From an uncultured Bacteroidales bacterium (GTDB taxonomy: Bacteria > Bacteroidota > Bacteroidia > Bacteroidales > Muribaculaceae), in the NCBI GenBank assembly GCA_947646295.1, contig CANSGE010000003.1, forward strand, positions 1 to 34,899: a DNA stretch of 34,899 nucleotides. The letters are read 5' to 3'. Below are positions 16,387 through 25,531 of the stretch, piece after piece. Position 1 is the stretch's first letter. Each line of letters opens with the position of its first letter. Position numbers and translations under genes: made by a program. The notes under the pieces were generated by a model. That model ran no database searches, was not told where the DNA came from, and saw nothing but the letters and a program-made list of their open reading frames with translations.

Positions 16387-18768
16387 ATGCCCAATATAGC
16401 TCCAAACATAAACCCTCCGGCCAAGCCCTCTCTCGCCCGACGCATCATGCGCGTATTCTGGTGGGTGTTCGGCATTGGAGTAGCTGTGATTCTGCTTTTC
16501 TTCTTCCTCGTCTACAACGGCGTCATCGGCTACATGCCTCCCGTCGAGGAGCTGCGCAATCCGCAGGATAAGTTCGCTTCCGTGATCTATACTGCCGATG
16601 GCGTGGAGATGGGACGCTACTTCCGCAATTCAGGCAACCGTGTGTATGCCGACCTCGATGAAATATCGCCCAACGTGGTCAATGCCCTCATCGCCACCGA
16701 AGACTCACGCTTCATGGACCACTCCGGCGTGGATGCGCGTGCCATCACGCGTGCCGTGGTCAAGACCGTCCTGATGGGCAACAAGAGTGCCGGCGGTGGC
16801 TCAACCATCACCCAGCAGCTCGCCAAGCAGCTCTACACTCCCCCGAGCGACGGCTTCCTCTCGCGTGCCGTGCAGAAACCAATCGAATGGATGATCGCCG
16901 TAAAGCTTGAGCGATTCTACTCCAAGGACGAGATTCTCAAGATGTATCTCAATCAGTTTGACTTCCTCTACAATGCCGTGGGCATCAAGTCGGCTGCCAA
17001 GGTATACTTCAATAAGGATGCCGCCGATCTCAATATCGAGGAAGCGGCCACACTCGTGGGCATGGTCAAGAACCCCTCCTACTTCAACCCCGTGCGCAAG
17101 CCCGAGCGCACCCGCGAGCGCCGCAACGTCGTGCTCGAGCAGATGTACAAGGCCGATATGCTCACACGCGCCGAGCTCGACTCCCTTTCGGCTCTCCCTC
17201 TCACGCTCGACTTCCACCGCGTCGACCACAAGGAAGGCCTCGCTCCCTACTTCCGCGAGGAGCTGCGCCGCTATCTCACAGCCAAGAAACCCGTCAAAGC
17301 TGATTATCACTCCTGGGAGGAACAGAAATACGTCGACGACTCCATTGCCTGGGCCACCAATCCCCTCTATGGCTGGATACAGAAAAATCCCAAGGCCGAC
17401 GGCACTCTCTACGACATCTACTCCGATGGTCTGAAGATATACACCACCATCGACTCCCGCATGCAGACCTACGCCGAGCAGGCCGTGGCCGAGCATATGT
17501 CGCACCTCCAGCAGCAATTCATGCGTGAGAAACGCAATTCGCCCTCACGTCCTTATTCATCCAATCCTGCTGAGCTTACAGCCGAGACACGGCGCAAGCT
17601 CATCGATAATGCCGTGCGGCAGAGCGAACGCCATCGTGTAGGACGTCTCGCCGGCCTTACCGAAGACGAGATCCGCGCGCAATTCAGCCAGCCCGTCGAT
17701 ATGACGGTGTTCAGCTACTCCGGCCCGGTCGATACCACTATGACTCCGATGGACTCCATCCTATACACCAAATCGTTCCTTCGCACAGGCTTCATGTCAA
17801 TGGACCCCACCAATGGCCATGTGAAAGCCTACGTCGGTGGCCCCGATTTCCGCTTCTTCCAGTATGATATGGTGAGCACCGGACGCCGCCAGATCGGCTC
17901 TACCATCAAGCCCTTCCTGTACACATATGCCATGGAGAGCGACTTTACCCCCTGCGATCAGATGCTCAACGCCCAGCCTACATTCTACGATGAGAATGGC
18001 CGTCCCTGGAGCCCCCGCAACTCCGGTCACGCACGTGTGGGTGAGATGGTCGACATCCGCTGGGCGCTCACCAACTCCAACAACTGGATCTCAGCCCGTC
18101 TCATGGCCCAGCTTTCGCCCGCCGAGCTGGTCAAGCGCATGCACTCCTATGGTATCACAAACAAGATTCCCGCCGTGCTCTCGCTCTGCCTCGGCCCCTG
18201 TGAGGTGTCAGTCAAGGAAATGGTCACTGCTTACAGTGCCTTTGCCAACAAGGGTATGCGCACAGATCCGATGTTTGTCACAGCCATAGCCGATGCCAAT
18301 GGCAACGTAATCTCCGACTTTACCCCCGTACAGACCGAGGTTATCACCGAGAAGGGCTATTACCGCATCCTCTCGATGCTGCTCAACGTCGTCGACAGCG
18401 GTACGGGCAACCGCCTCCGCCGTGCTCCTTACAATATCACGGCACAGATGGGCGGCAAGACCGGTACCACGAACTTCAATTCCGACGGTTGGTTCATGGG
18501 CTTCACCCCCGACCTCGTCTCAGGTGTATGGGTCGGTGGCGAGGAGCGCTACATCCACTTCAACTCCATGGCCGAGGGCCAGGGCGCATCCATGGCGCTC
18601 CCCATCTACGGCCGATACATCTCCAAGGTGTACGCCGATCCATCGCTCCCCTACGACCAGAGCAAGCGCTTCGTCTTCCCGCCCGACGTCAATCTCTGTG
18701 AGGGAGGCGGCTACGTCGAGGAAGTGCCCGAGACGGTCGAGGAAGGCCTCTCCGGAGCATTTGACTGA
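16387..18768 (+). CDS. mrcA: Penicillin-binding protein 1A, bifunctional peptidoglycan synthase
   Basis: Polymerises lipid II into glycan strands and cross-links the stems, anchored in the inner membrane with both domains in the periplasm. At 793 residues it is the usual class A size. One transmembrane segment lies near residues 22-48 (VFWWVFGIGVAVILLFFFLVYNGVI). The GT51 transglycosylase domain follows, with ATEDSRFMDHSGVD near 103 (catalytic Glu) and GGGSTITQQLAKQLY near 137. The transpeptidase domain has the three penicillin-binding motifs in order: SxxK as GSTIKPFLY near 504, SxN as SNNW near 562, and KTGTTNF near 691. A short acidic C-terminal tail ends the protein. Transcription is from its own promoter and a strong hairpin follows the stop. 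No odd features. Confidence 0.97.
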   Translation: MPNIAPNINPPAKPSLARRIMRVFWWVFGIGVAVILLFFFLVYNGVIGYMPPVEELRNPQDKFASVIYTADGVEMGRYFRNSGNRVYADLDEISPNVVNALIATEDSRFMDHSGVDARAITRAVVKTVLMGNKSAGGGSTITQQLAKQLYTPPSDGFLSRAVQKPIEWMIAVKLERFYSKDEILKMYLNQFDFLYNAVGIKSAAKVYFNKDAADLNIEEAATLVGMVKNPSYFNPVRKPERTRERRNVVLEQMYKADMLTRAELDSLSALPLTLDFHRVDHKEGLAPYFREELRRYLTAKKPVKADYHSWEEQKYVDDSIAWATNPLYGWIQKNPKADGTLYDIYSDGLKIYTTIDSRMQTYAEQAVAEHMSHLQQQFMREKRNSPSRPYSSNPAELTAETRRKLIDNAVRQSERHRVGRLAGLTEDEIRAQFSQPVDMTVFSYSGPVDTTMTPMDSILYTKSFLRTGFMSMDPTNGHVKAYVGGPDFRFFQYDMVSTGRRQIGSTIKPFLYTYAMESDFTPCDQMLNAQPTFYDENGRPWSPRNSGHARVGEMVDIRWALTNSNNWISARLMAQLSPAELVKRMHSYGITNKIPAVLSLCLGPCEVSVKEMVTAYSAFANKGMRTDPMFVTAIADANGNVISDFTPVQTEVITEKGYYRILSMLLNVVDSGTGNRLRRAPYNITAQMGGKTGTTNFNSDGWFMGFTPDLVSGVWVGGEERYIHFNSMAEGQGASMALPIYGRYISKVYADPSLPYDQSKRFVFPPDVNLCEGGGYVEEVPETVEEGLSGAFD

Positions 18769-18800
18769 TGATATTTTTCAGCGCCCCCTTATAATTATAG

Positions 18801-18854
18801 GAGTCCCGCCCGTGCGACGCGATATAGCAATCGCTTTCCGGGTGGGATTCTTTT
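18801..18854 (+). terminator. Terminator after PBP1A
   Basis: GAGTCCCGCCCG pairs over 12 positions (two G-U pairs) with CGGGTGGGATTC about 27 nt later and is followed by TTTT. The inner segment can form a further small GCGA/TCGC stem. It lies 32 nt after the stop and precedes the promoter of the secreted repeat protein. Confidence 0.7.
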
Positions 18855-18913
18855 ATAGAGTAGTTTTAACAATATTTAACTAAAATCCCGCAACATTCTC
18901 TTTATAAATACAC

Positions 18914-18921
18914 TATCTTTG
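18914..18921 (+). promoter_or_regulatory. -7 box of the secreted repeat-protein gene
   Basis: TATCTTTG matches TAnnTTTG. It leaves a leader of about 65 nt that is very A/T-rich, with AATCAATTTTTTTAACA directly before the ATG, typical of strongly translated Bacteroidetes genes. The -33 element is weak. Confidence 0.55.
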
Positions 18922-19695
18922 CGCAGTGATTCAGAAAACAACGCAATAAGAGAAAACCTTAAATACTTACTTTTCAATCAATTTTTTTAACAATGAAGAA
19001 ATTTTACTTTCTCATCATGGCAATGATGGTATCATTGTGCGCAAGCGCCATTGACTACCAACTTTGCGGCGGTGTGAACGGTTGGAACACAACTGACGCT
19101 TCCACCGTATTTACCGACCAGGGCGACGGCACCTATAAGCTCGAGCTCGCCCAGCTTACTTCCGGCTTCAAGATCAAATCTTTCGAAAGCAACTGGAATG
19201 ACGCCTACAACTACGGCGCCAAGAGCGCAAGCGACAAGCTTGAGCCCGGAACAGCTATGGCACTTACCAACGGCTCAGGCAGCCAGAACATCAATCTTGC
19301 CGCTCCTGTCGACAACGCTGTCCTCATCTTCAACCCCTCTGAGGCTACACTCCTCCTGCAGGGCGAAGAAGGTACTTCGGAAATCACCTATGTACTCCAT
19401 GGCAGCTGGAATGGCAGCGCTACATGGACCGACCTCGAACTCTTCGACGAAGACGGCGCGTATGGGCTACCGATGCTGTGCTCACCGCTACTTCTAATTT
19501 CGGTATCAAGAAGCTCGAAAACGGCAAGCAGATCGCATGGATCGCATCAAGCGGCACAGGCGAGGTAGCTGTCAACGAAGCTAATCCTTGCAAGGTCGAC
19601 GGCACCAACTTCACTATCGGCGCCGGTGAATACGAAATCTACTTCGATCCCGAAGCAATGACTCTTACAGTCGAAGGCGAAGGCGATGATAGCGG

Positions 19696-19722
19696 CGAAG
19701 ATCCCATTCCTCCCACTCCCGT
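19696..19722 (+). repeat. 27-nt direct repeat, copy 1 (linker of repeat protein)
   Basis: A 27-nt perfect copy of 20347-20373, in the same frame, encoding the proline-rich linker EDPIPPTPV. The copies are 651 bp (217 codons) apart, enclosing two of the repeats, as expected if a two-domain block was duplicated. Confidence 0.85.
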
Positions 19723-20346
19723 CGACGAATTCACTTATGCTATCCACGGCTCCATCACAGGCAATACTGCCTGGGAAACCATCGGCCTCACAAAGAATGC
19801 AGAAGGCAACTGGGAATACACCGGTTCTTTCGTTGATGGCAGCTTCGGCATCAAGAAACTCGACGAAAATGGCGCGCAGGCTGAATGGATCGGCGGTGCT
19901 GCAGATATTACCAGCGCTGACCAGGCTTATACATTCACAGCAGGTGCTGACTCCAAGAGCTCACTCACAGGTACATATACCTTCATCTATGATCCCGCTG
20001 CAAGCACCGTTATGTTCAAGACATACGAAGGCGAGATCACTGTAGTCAAGAGCTACCAGATCCGCGGTACTATCGTCGACGGCGGTACAGACTGGAATGA
20101 CTATGACCTCACCGAAACCGATGGCGTTTGGTCGGCAGAACTCACTGTTGTCCCCGGTTAATTCGTAATCAAATACAACGAAAACGACTCTCAGAAGGCT
20201 TGGTATTCAGCAGCAGGTGATGCTGAGATCGCTGCCGCAGGCGAATATGCTGCAATGATCAACGGTACCAACTGGACTTCTACTCTCGAAGGCACATACA
20301 CCTTCACTTTCGATCCCGCTACCGAAACCCTCACCATCAAGGGCGA

Positions 20347-20373
20347 CGAAGATCCCATTCCTCCCACTCCCGT
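20347..20373 (+). repeat. 27-nt direct repeat, copy 2 (linker of repeat protein)
   Basis: Identical to 19696-19722 over 27 nt and in frame with it, again encoding EDPIPPTPV between domains. Recombination between the copies would delete or add 217 codons without shifting the frame. Confidence 0.85.
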
Positions 20374-21197
20374 AGTTGACTACACCAAATGGTATGTTAC
20401 ATTCGGTGTCGAAGGCGATGATGCTTCTTGGAATGCCGGCGTACAGTGCAACGCTGAAGGCGTAGCTACCGGTTCTATCGAAGTGGCTGCCGATGCCCAG
20501 GGCAAAATCAAAGTTTGGGACAACGAAGCCGACCACTACTACAGCACTGCCGACGAAATCGCACTCGGCGCTCCCGCTATGCTCTCTGAAGCCGTTACTA
20601 CAAGCTTTGCTCTCCCCGCAGCTACTGCAGGCAAGACCATCAGCTGGACATACGACGTAATCAACAACGCTCTCACAATCACCGTAGCTGAAGAAGTCGT
20701 TACACGCTACTTCATCCACGGCCAGTTCGCAGCTCCCGAAGCAGCCAACGCTCTCGCCGACGAAGCTCAGTGGTATGACTACGAATTCGTTGACAACGGC
20801 GAAGGCCTCGTAGCTACCGTTACAGCTACCGTTGCCGAAGGCCACTTCTTGGTTTACAAGGACGTAAACGGCACTCAGACATGGTACAAGGCTGCTGCCG
20901 GTACAGTGATGCCCTCTGATTCTCCCGTAATCCTCGGCACCGATGGCGATGACATCGCTTTCAACGCTACCGTAGGTTCTTCTTACATCTTCAAGCTCGA
21001 TCCCGAAACCATGGGTCTCACAATGACCGTGACCACCGGTATCGAAGGTGTCGAAGCCGACGCTCAGGCTGAAGCTGTTTACTACAACCTCCAGGGTGTG
21101 CGCGTTCAGCCCGCAGCCGGCCAGGTTTACATCGTGGTTCGCGGCGACAAAGTTGCCAAAGAATACGTTCGCTGATCAACATCTCACTCAATACCTC

Positions 21198-21237
21198 AGG
21201 GGCGTCGCGACAAGCTCGCGGCGCCCCTGCTTTTTTT
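21198..21237 (+). terminator. Strong terminator after the secreted repeat protein
   Basis: A 13-bp stem (AGGGGCGTCGCGA with TCGCGGCGCCCCT, one G-T pair) and a 5-nt loop are followed after TGC by seven T. It lies about 22 nt past the stop. Its T-run ends in TTTG, which may serve as the -33 element of the next promoter. Confidence 0.9.
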
Positions 21238-21269
21238 GACGCGAAAAACAAAAAAATGTTGTAACTTTG
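21235..21269 (+). promoter_or_regulatory. Promoter of asd
   Basis: TTTG at 21235-21238 and TAACTTTG at 21262-21269 match the Bacteroidetes elements, with a spacer of 23 nt that is slightly long. The -7 box ends 36 nt before the asd ATG. Confidence 0.6.
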
Positions 21270-21305
21270 CACTCTATATAATATTTACATCAAACTATTC
21301 CAAAA

Positions 21306-22307
21306 ATGAATGTAGCAATTGTCGGGGCCGGCGGAGCTGTCGGCCGTGAAATTTTAAATGTACTCGAGGGGGGTGCCCTCCCCGTCGACAATCTGCGTCT
21401 GTTCGGCTCGGCTCGCAGCGCCGGCTCCCGGATCAATTTCCGTGGTGTAGAGTATTCCGTCGAGGAATTGACTGCCGACAGTGATTTCTCAGGCATTGAT
21501 TATGCCCTCGTTTCTGCCGGCGGCGACGTATCCCGTCAGTTTGCCGGTGTTATTACTGCACATGGTGCTTTGATGATCGACAATAGCAGCGCCTTCCGTA
21601 TGGATGACGACGTGCCTCTTGTCGTGCCCGAAATCAATGGCGACGATGCGCTCGTTGCTCCCCGCCGTATCGTGGCCAATCCCAACTGTACCACAATACA
21701 GATGGTAGTGGCTCTCAATCCCATCCACAAGCTCTCGCCCATCCGCCGTGTCCACGTGGCCACATATCAGGCCGCCAGTGGTGCCGGAGCGCTCGCCATG
21801 AAGGAGCTTGAGACGCAGCATGCCGATGTGGCCGCCGGTCGCGACGTGCGTCCCGAACGTTTCGCTCATCAGCTCGCTTATAATGTCATCCCCCATATCG
21901 ATGTATTCGGCGACAACGGATACACCCGCGAGGAGATGAAGATGTATCACGAGACCAAGAAAATAATGCACGCCCCCGATATCTGGGTCAGCGCCACCTG
22001 TGTCCGCGTCCCCGTGATGCGCGCGCATAGCGAGGCTATATGGGTGGAGACAGAGCACGAATTGCAGCTCGACGATGTCCGCCACGCATGGCAGCAGGCT
22101 CCAGGTGTCGAGCTCATCGACGATCCCGCGGCTCTGCAATATCCCATGCCTCTTCATGCCGCCGGTACCGATCCGGTATTCGTAGGACGTCTCCGCCGTG
22201 ATATCTCCGGCTCAGGTATTTCATTCTGGACCGTGGCTGATCAGCTCCGCAAGGGCGCTGCTCTCAATGCGGTGCAGATCATGCAATACGTCGAAGCGCA
22301 TAAATAA
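21306..22307 (+). CDS. asd: Aspartate-semialdehyde dehydrogenase
   Basis: Reduces aspartyl phosphate to aspartate semialdehyde with NADPH, the branch point to lysine/diaminopimelate, threonine and methionine, so it also feeds peptidoglycan. The 333-residue length is standard. The Rossmann fingerprint [15 protein letters not shown] opens the protein. The catalytic cysteine is C128 in [12 protein letters not shown], followed by [18 protein letters not shown] near 155, and the substrate-binding/catalytic [10 protein letters not shown] lies near 237. It is 42 bp upstream of the antiporter gene and may be cotranscribed with it. A run of eight C directly follows the stop. Confidence 0.96.
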   Translation: MNVAIVGAGGAVGREILNVLEGGALPVDNLRLFGSARSAGSRINFRGVEYSVEELTADSDFSGIDYALVSAGGDVSRQFAGVITAHGALMIDNSSAFRMDDDVPLVVPEINGDDALVAPRRIVANPNCTTIQMVVALNPIHKLSPIRRVHVATYQAASGAGALAMKELETQHADVAAGRDVRPERFAHQLAYNVIPHIDVFGDNGYTREEMKMYHETKKIMHAPDIWVSATCVRVPVMRAHSEAIWVETEHELQLDDVRHAWQQAPGVELIDDPAALQYPMPLHAAGTDPVFVGRLRRDISGSGISFWTVADQLRKGAALNAVQIMQYVEAHK

Positions 22308-22349
22308 CCCCCCCCGCCATTTTTCATTCATGTAGCACATACCGAAGCC

Positions 22350-24449
22350 ATGCTCGCAGCCTTAGTCACACAGCCCATACCGATTTTCTTCATCGTACTG
22401 GTGATTATCCTGCTTGCGCCCCTGATACTCAACCGCCTCCACATACCTCACATCATAGGTATGATTGTCGCCGGCGTGGTCATAGGTCCATATGGCTTCA
22501 ATGTGTTGCAGGCTGATTCAAGTTTCGCAATCTTCGGACAGGTAGGACTTCTGTATCTGATGTTCCTCGCCGGTCTGGAGATTGATATGTATCATCTCCG
22601 GCTCAACCTCCGCCGGGGACTCCTTTTCGGCCTGCTCACCCTCTTTGTGCCGCTCTTGCTCGGCCTCATCACCAGCGTCTGGCTCCTGCGTCTCGATTGG
22701 ACTACATCGCTGCTCCTCGGCTCGATGTATGCCTCCCATACTCTCATATCATATCCCGTGGCGGCCCGCTTCGGTATCACCAAGTCGCCCGCGGTGCTCG
22801 TCGCCGTTGTGGGCACTATCATCGCCGTCACCGGCGCGCTCCTTGTCATGGCCGCCGCCGTCAATGTCGCCCGCGAGGGTGAGTTTGACCTCGCAGCCCT
22901 CCTGTATCTGCTCCTGCGCATGGGCATATGGGTCGCGGCGGTACTCTACATTTTCCCTCGGCTCACACGACGCTTTTTCAAATATTACAATGATCGCGTC
23001 ACGCAATACGTGTTCGTGATGGCGCTCGTCTTTCTGGCCGCGTGGACAGCTCAGCTCATCGGCCTCGAAGGCGTGCTCGGAGCATTCTTCGCCGGGCTCG
23101 TGCTCAATCGCTATATACCCGGAGCATCGCCGCTCATGTCTTCTATCGAATTTGTCGGCAATGCACTCTTCATACCATATTTCCTCATCAGCGTAGGCAT
23201 GATGATCAATCTTGGTGTTCTTCTCAATATCGAGACACTCGTCGTCGCGGCCATAATGCTTGCCGTCGCCCTCGTATCGAAATGGATTCCCGCATTTGTC
23301 ACTCAGAAGGTCTACCGTTACGGGGCGTCAAGCCGCAAGGTCATGTTCGGCCTCACTGCCGCGCATACAGCCGTGGCCCTCGCCGTCGTCACAGTGGGCT
23401 TCAACCTTGGGATGCTTGATGCCGTCGTGCTCAACGCCACTATCGCCGTAATACTCATCACTTGTGGTCTCGCCCCCATTTTCACGGCCGCCGGTGCGCC
23501 GAAACTTAAGATCAGCATGGTGTCCGACGATGATATCATCCGCACCACGCGCGTCAACAACACCCTGATCGCCGTTGCCAATCCGCTTACAGCGCCCGAA
23601 CTGGTGGATCTCGGCATGCTCATGCGCAACGACCGCGGTCGGCACACATTCTATGCCATACACGTGCGCAACGACAATTCGAAGCAAGCGAAGGCCATCG
23701 CCCGCAATTCGCTCGACCTCGCGCACAAGACCGCCGCAGCCGCCAATGCCACTCTCACCGAAATCGACCGCTTCGACCTCAATACCGTCACCGGTATACT
23801 CAACGCCGCCGCCGAGCGTGATATCACCGAAATTATCATCGGACTCCACCGTCGCACCACAGTCATCGATAGCTTCCTCGGCTCAAAAATCGAGCAGCTC
23901 CTGCGTGCTACCCACAGGATGGTGATCATCTCACGCCTATACATACCGCTCAACGCCGTCACACGCATCGTAGTGGCTGTGCCGCGCGATGCCCAGTACG
24001 AGACCGGATTCAGCCGCTGGGTGCGCGGGCTCGCGCGTCTTACCCGTCAGCTCGGATGCCGTATCATATTCTGCTGCCACGAAGATGTGCAGCCGCTCAT
24101 CCGCGGCGTGATTTATCACGAAAACTATGGTATAAGATGCGAGTTCCGCACCGTCGACTCACACGATGAGATGATACTCATCTCACCCCGTGTGCTCGAA
24201 GACGATCTTGTGGTAGTCATCAGCGCCCGTCCCAACTCCGTCTCATATACCGACGAGGTCACTGAAATGCCGGCATTGGTACAGCGATCTTTCTCGCGCA
24301 ATAATCTGCTTATCATCTATCCCGAACAATTCGGCGAGCAAGACGCTCTCACCTCATTTGTCGATCCGCTATCATCCGACATTTCCACAAATACGACGTC
24401 GTGGGGTTCCTTCATCAAGGAGAAACTCCGCCGCTTCCGCAAAAAATAA
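22350..24449 (+). CDS. CPA2-type cation:proton antiporter with large cytoplasmic tail
   Basis: Inner-membrane Na+(K+)/H+ exchanger of the monovalent cation:proton antiporter-2 type, used in pH and ion homeostasis. The first 380 or so residues form about 12-13 hydrophobic segments, with the family-typical IPHIIGMIVAGVVIGPYGFNVL near residue 30 and LEGVLGAFFAGLVLNRYIP near 235. The remaining 310 residues are soluble, and look like two universal-stress-protein-like alpha/beta domains (for example NTLIAVANPLTAPELVDLGMLM near 407 and VTRIVVAVPRDAQYETGFSRWV near 537). They contain no KTN/TrkA-N dinucleotide-binding GxGxxG that I can see, unlike KefB/KefC. The tail may sense nucleotides. The C-terminus is basic (KEKLRRFRKK). 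The gene follows asd by 42 bp. Confidence 0.9.
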   Translation: MLAALVTQPIPIFFIVLVIILLAPLILNRLHIPHIIGMIVAGVVIGPYGFNVLQADSSFAIFGQVGLLYLMFLAGLEIDMYHLRLNLRRGLLFGLLTLFVPLLLGLITSVWLLRLDWTTSLLLGSMYASHTLISYPVAARFGITKSPAVLVAVVGTIIAVTGALLVMAAAVNVAREGEFDLAALLYLLLRMGIWVAAVLYIFPRLTRRFFKYYNDRVTQYVFVMALVFLAAWTAQLIGLEGVLGAFFAGLVLNRYIPGASPLMSSIEFVGNALFIPYFLISVGMMINLGVLLNIETLVVAAIMLAVALVSKWIPAFVTQKVYRYGASSRKVMFGLTAAHTAVALAVVTVGFNLGMLDAVVLNATIAVILITCGLAPIFTAAGAPKLKISMVSDDDIIRTTRVNNTLIAVANPLTAPELVDLGMLMRNDRGRHTFYAIHVRNDNSKQAKAIARNSLDLAHKTAAAANATLTEIDRFDLNTVTGILNAAAERDITEIIIGLHRRTTVIDSFLGSKIEQLLRATHRMVIISRLYIPLNAVTRIVVAVPRDAQYETGFSRWVRGLARLTRQLGCRIIFCCHEDVQPLIRGVIYHENYGIRCEFRTVDSHDEMILISPRVLEDDLVVVISARPNSVSYTDEVTEMPALVQRSFSRNNLLIIYPEQFGEQDALTSFVDPLSSDISTNTTSWGSFIKEKLRRFRKK

Positions 24450-24463
24450 GAGTTGGAATAATT

Positions 24464-25435
24464 CTAAAAATCGCGTGCGATGATATAGTCGAAGAGGGCT
24501 ATGATATCATCGGCTGCCTGACGGTCAAAACCATCCATCAGAGCGGCCGCACGCTCGCGCAGGCCATTCATGGTCTCGTAGGCATACTCGATACCGCCCA
24601 TCTCACGCGCAAAAGCCTGCAAGCGGCTGATTTCATCGCTGTCGAGCTGTTCGTGGCCGCATAGTTCGAGCATCGGCTCGCGCACATCGGGAGCCGCTAC
24701 CTCGAAAGCATGCAGCAGAGGCAGCGTCACCTTGCCTTCGCGCAGGTCGTTGCCCGTGGGCTTGCCCACTTTCTCGGCAGGGAAATAGTCAAATACATCG
24801 TCGCGTATCTGGAAACACAGTCCGAGCAGCTCAGCCACCTCGGCCAGACGCTTCGTATCTTCCTCCGACGCACCCACGGCATAGCAGCCCACCTGGGCGC
24901 AGGCCACAAAGAGCGAGGCCGTCTTGAAATTGATGATTTTGAAATAAGCGTCTTTCGACAGATTGTGCTCACGTGCGTTGTATATCTGGTCGATTTCGCC
25001 CAGCGAGAGCAATTTGCCCAGGCGTCCGATGGCGTCGATGATGCGGAGGTCGCCCGTGGCGATGGCCCGCTGGAGTGCCGTGCTCACAAAAAAATCGCCT
25101 ACAAGCACTGCGATATGGTTGTCCCACAAAGCATTGAGCGTAGGCTGATTGCGTCGGAGCTTCGACTCGTCCACCACATCATCATGTATCAGCGAGGCAT
25201 TGTGCAGCAGCTCTACGGCTGCCGCCGCATCGAGCACACGGTCGGTCACAGCACCGAACATACGCGCACAGAGCATCACCACGATCGGGCGTATCTGTTT
25301 GCCCTTGGTCGTAAGATACCCTTCGATGACTTTGTCCATCAGAGGATTGTCTGATGAAAGCTGTGCCCGGATCAATTCGTTGAGACGGATCAATTCAGGC
25401 TTGATATTCGTGCGTATGGCGGCGAGACTTGTCAT
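24464..25435 (-). CDS. Trans-polyprenyl diphosphate synthase (IspB/octaprenyl type)
   Basis: Extends farnesyl diphosphate with isopentenyl diphosphate to a long all-trans chain, here probably for the menaquinone side chain. I use the ATG at 25435 (MTSLAAIRTNIKPEL) rather than 25474, because the -7 promoter box at 25445-25452 lies inside the longer ORF and the shorter start aligns with family N-termini; the product is then 323 residues. Both Asp-rich motifs are present: LIHDDVVDESKLRR near residue 78 (first DDxxD, binding the allylic substrate) and CFQIRDDVFDYF near 203 (second). GKQIRPIVVML near 40 is also typical. Product chain length cannot be read by eye. The gene is convergent with the antiporter gene and 14 bp from it. 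Confidence 0.93.
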   Translation of the reverse strand: MTSLAAIRTNIKPELIRLNELIRAQLSSDNPLMDKVIEGYLTTKGKQIRPIVVMLCARMFGAVTDRVLDAAAAVELLHNASLIHDDVVDESKLRRNQPTLNALWDNHIAVLVGDFFVSTALQRAIATGDLRIIDAIGRLGKLLSLGEIDQIYNAREHNLSKDAYFKIINFKTASLFVACAQVGCYAVGASEEDTKRLAEVAELLGLCFQIRDDVFDYFPAEKVGKPTGNDLREGKVTLPLLHAFEVAAPDVREPMLELCGHEQLDSDEISRLQAFAREMGGIEYAYETMNGLRERAAALMDGFDRQAADDIIALFDYIIARDF

Positions 25436-25444
25436 AAAGTGGTG

Positions 25445-25474
25445 CAAAATTACGAAAAATTTGATATTATTCAA
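25445..25474 (-). promoter_or_regulatory. Promoter of the polyprenyl synthase gene
   Basis: On the minus strand, TTG at 25474-25472, a 19-nt spacer and TAATTTTG at 25452-25445 fit the consensus. The -7 box ends nine nt before the preferred ATG at 25435. Confidence 0.65.
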
Positions 25475-25531
25475 CTACACCCCGCTAAAAATCGTATGCA
25501 GGCGCGATTTTTCCTCTTAGATTATTTTTTC

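Larger units (their letters stand above)
18993..21175 (+). pseudogene. Secreted multi-repeat protein (SusE/SusF-like domains), broken by a frameshift and a stop
   Basis: Restored, this would be a protein of about 726 residues: signal peptide MKKFYFLIMAMMVSLCASA, then about six beta-rich repeats of roughly 100 residues, each opening like YAIHGSITGNTAWETIGL or YVLHGSWNGSATWTDLEL and closing like GTYTFIYDPAASTVMF, then a tail with YYNLQGVRVQPAAGQVYIVV and DKVAKEYVR. The repeats recall starch-binding SusE/SusF-type and other surface glycan-binding domains of Bacteroidetes (inference). The tail resembles type IX secretion/sorting tails (inference). Lesion 1: after DEDG (residue 155) an extra GC at about 19458-19459 shifts the frame; removing it gives DEDGVWATDAVLTATSNFGIKKL. 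Lesion 2: TAA at 20159-20161 splits VVPG from FVIKYNENDSQKAWYS in the same frame. The ORF track shows it as 18993-19568, 19424-20161 and 20255-21175. C-ended codon use suggests high expression. Confidence 0.82.

Noticed and set aside
16037-16571. ORF spanning the membrane-protein/PBP1A junction (177 aa, plus strand)
   Set aside because: It overlaps two better-supported genes in another frame and is Arg/Ser-rich noise.
20207-20845. 212-aa minus-strand ORF in the repeat-protein gene
   Set aside because: Antisense to clearly coding repeats; its repetitive look only mirrors the repeats on the plus strand.
22305-22315. Run of eight C after the asd stop, possible phase-variation tract
   Set aside because: It lies outside any coding frame and not between promoter elements, so slippage would have no evident effect.
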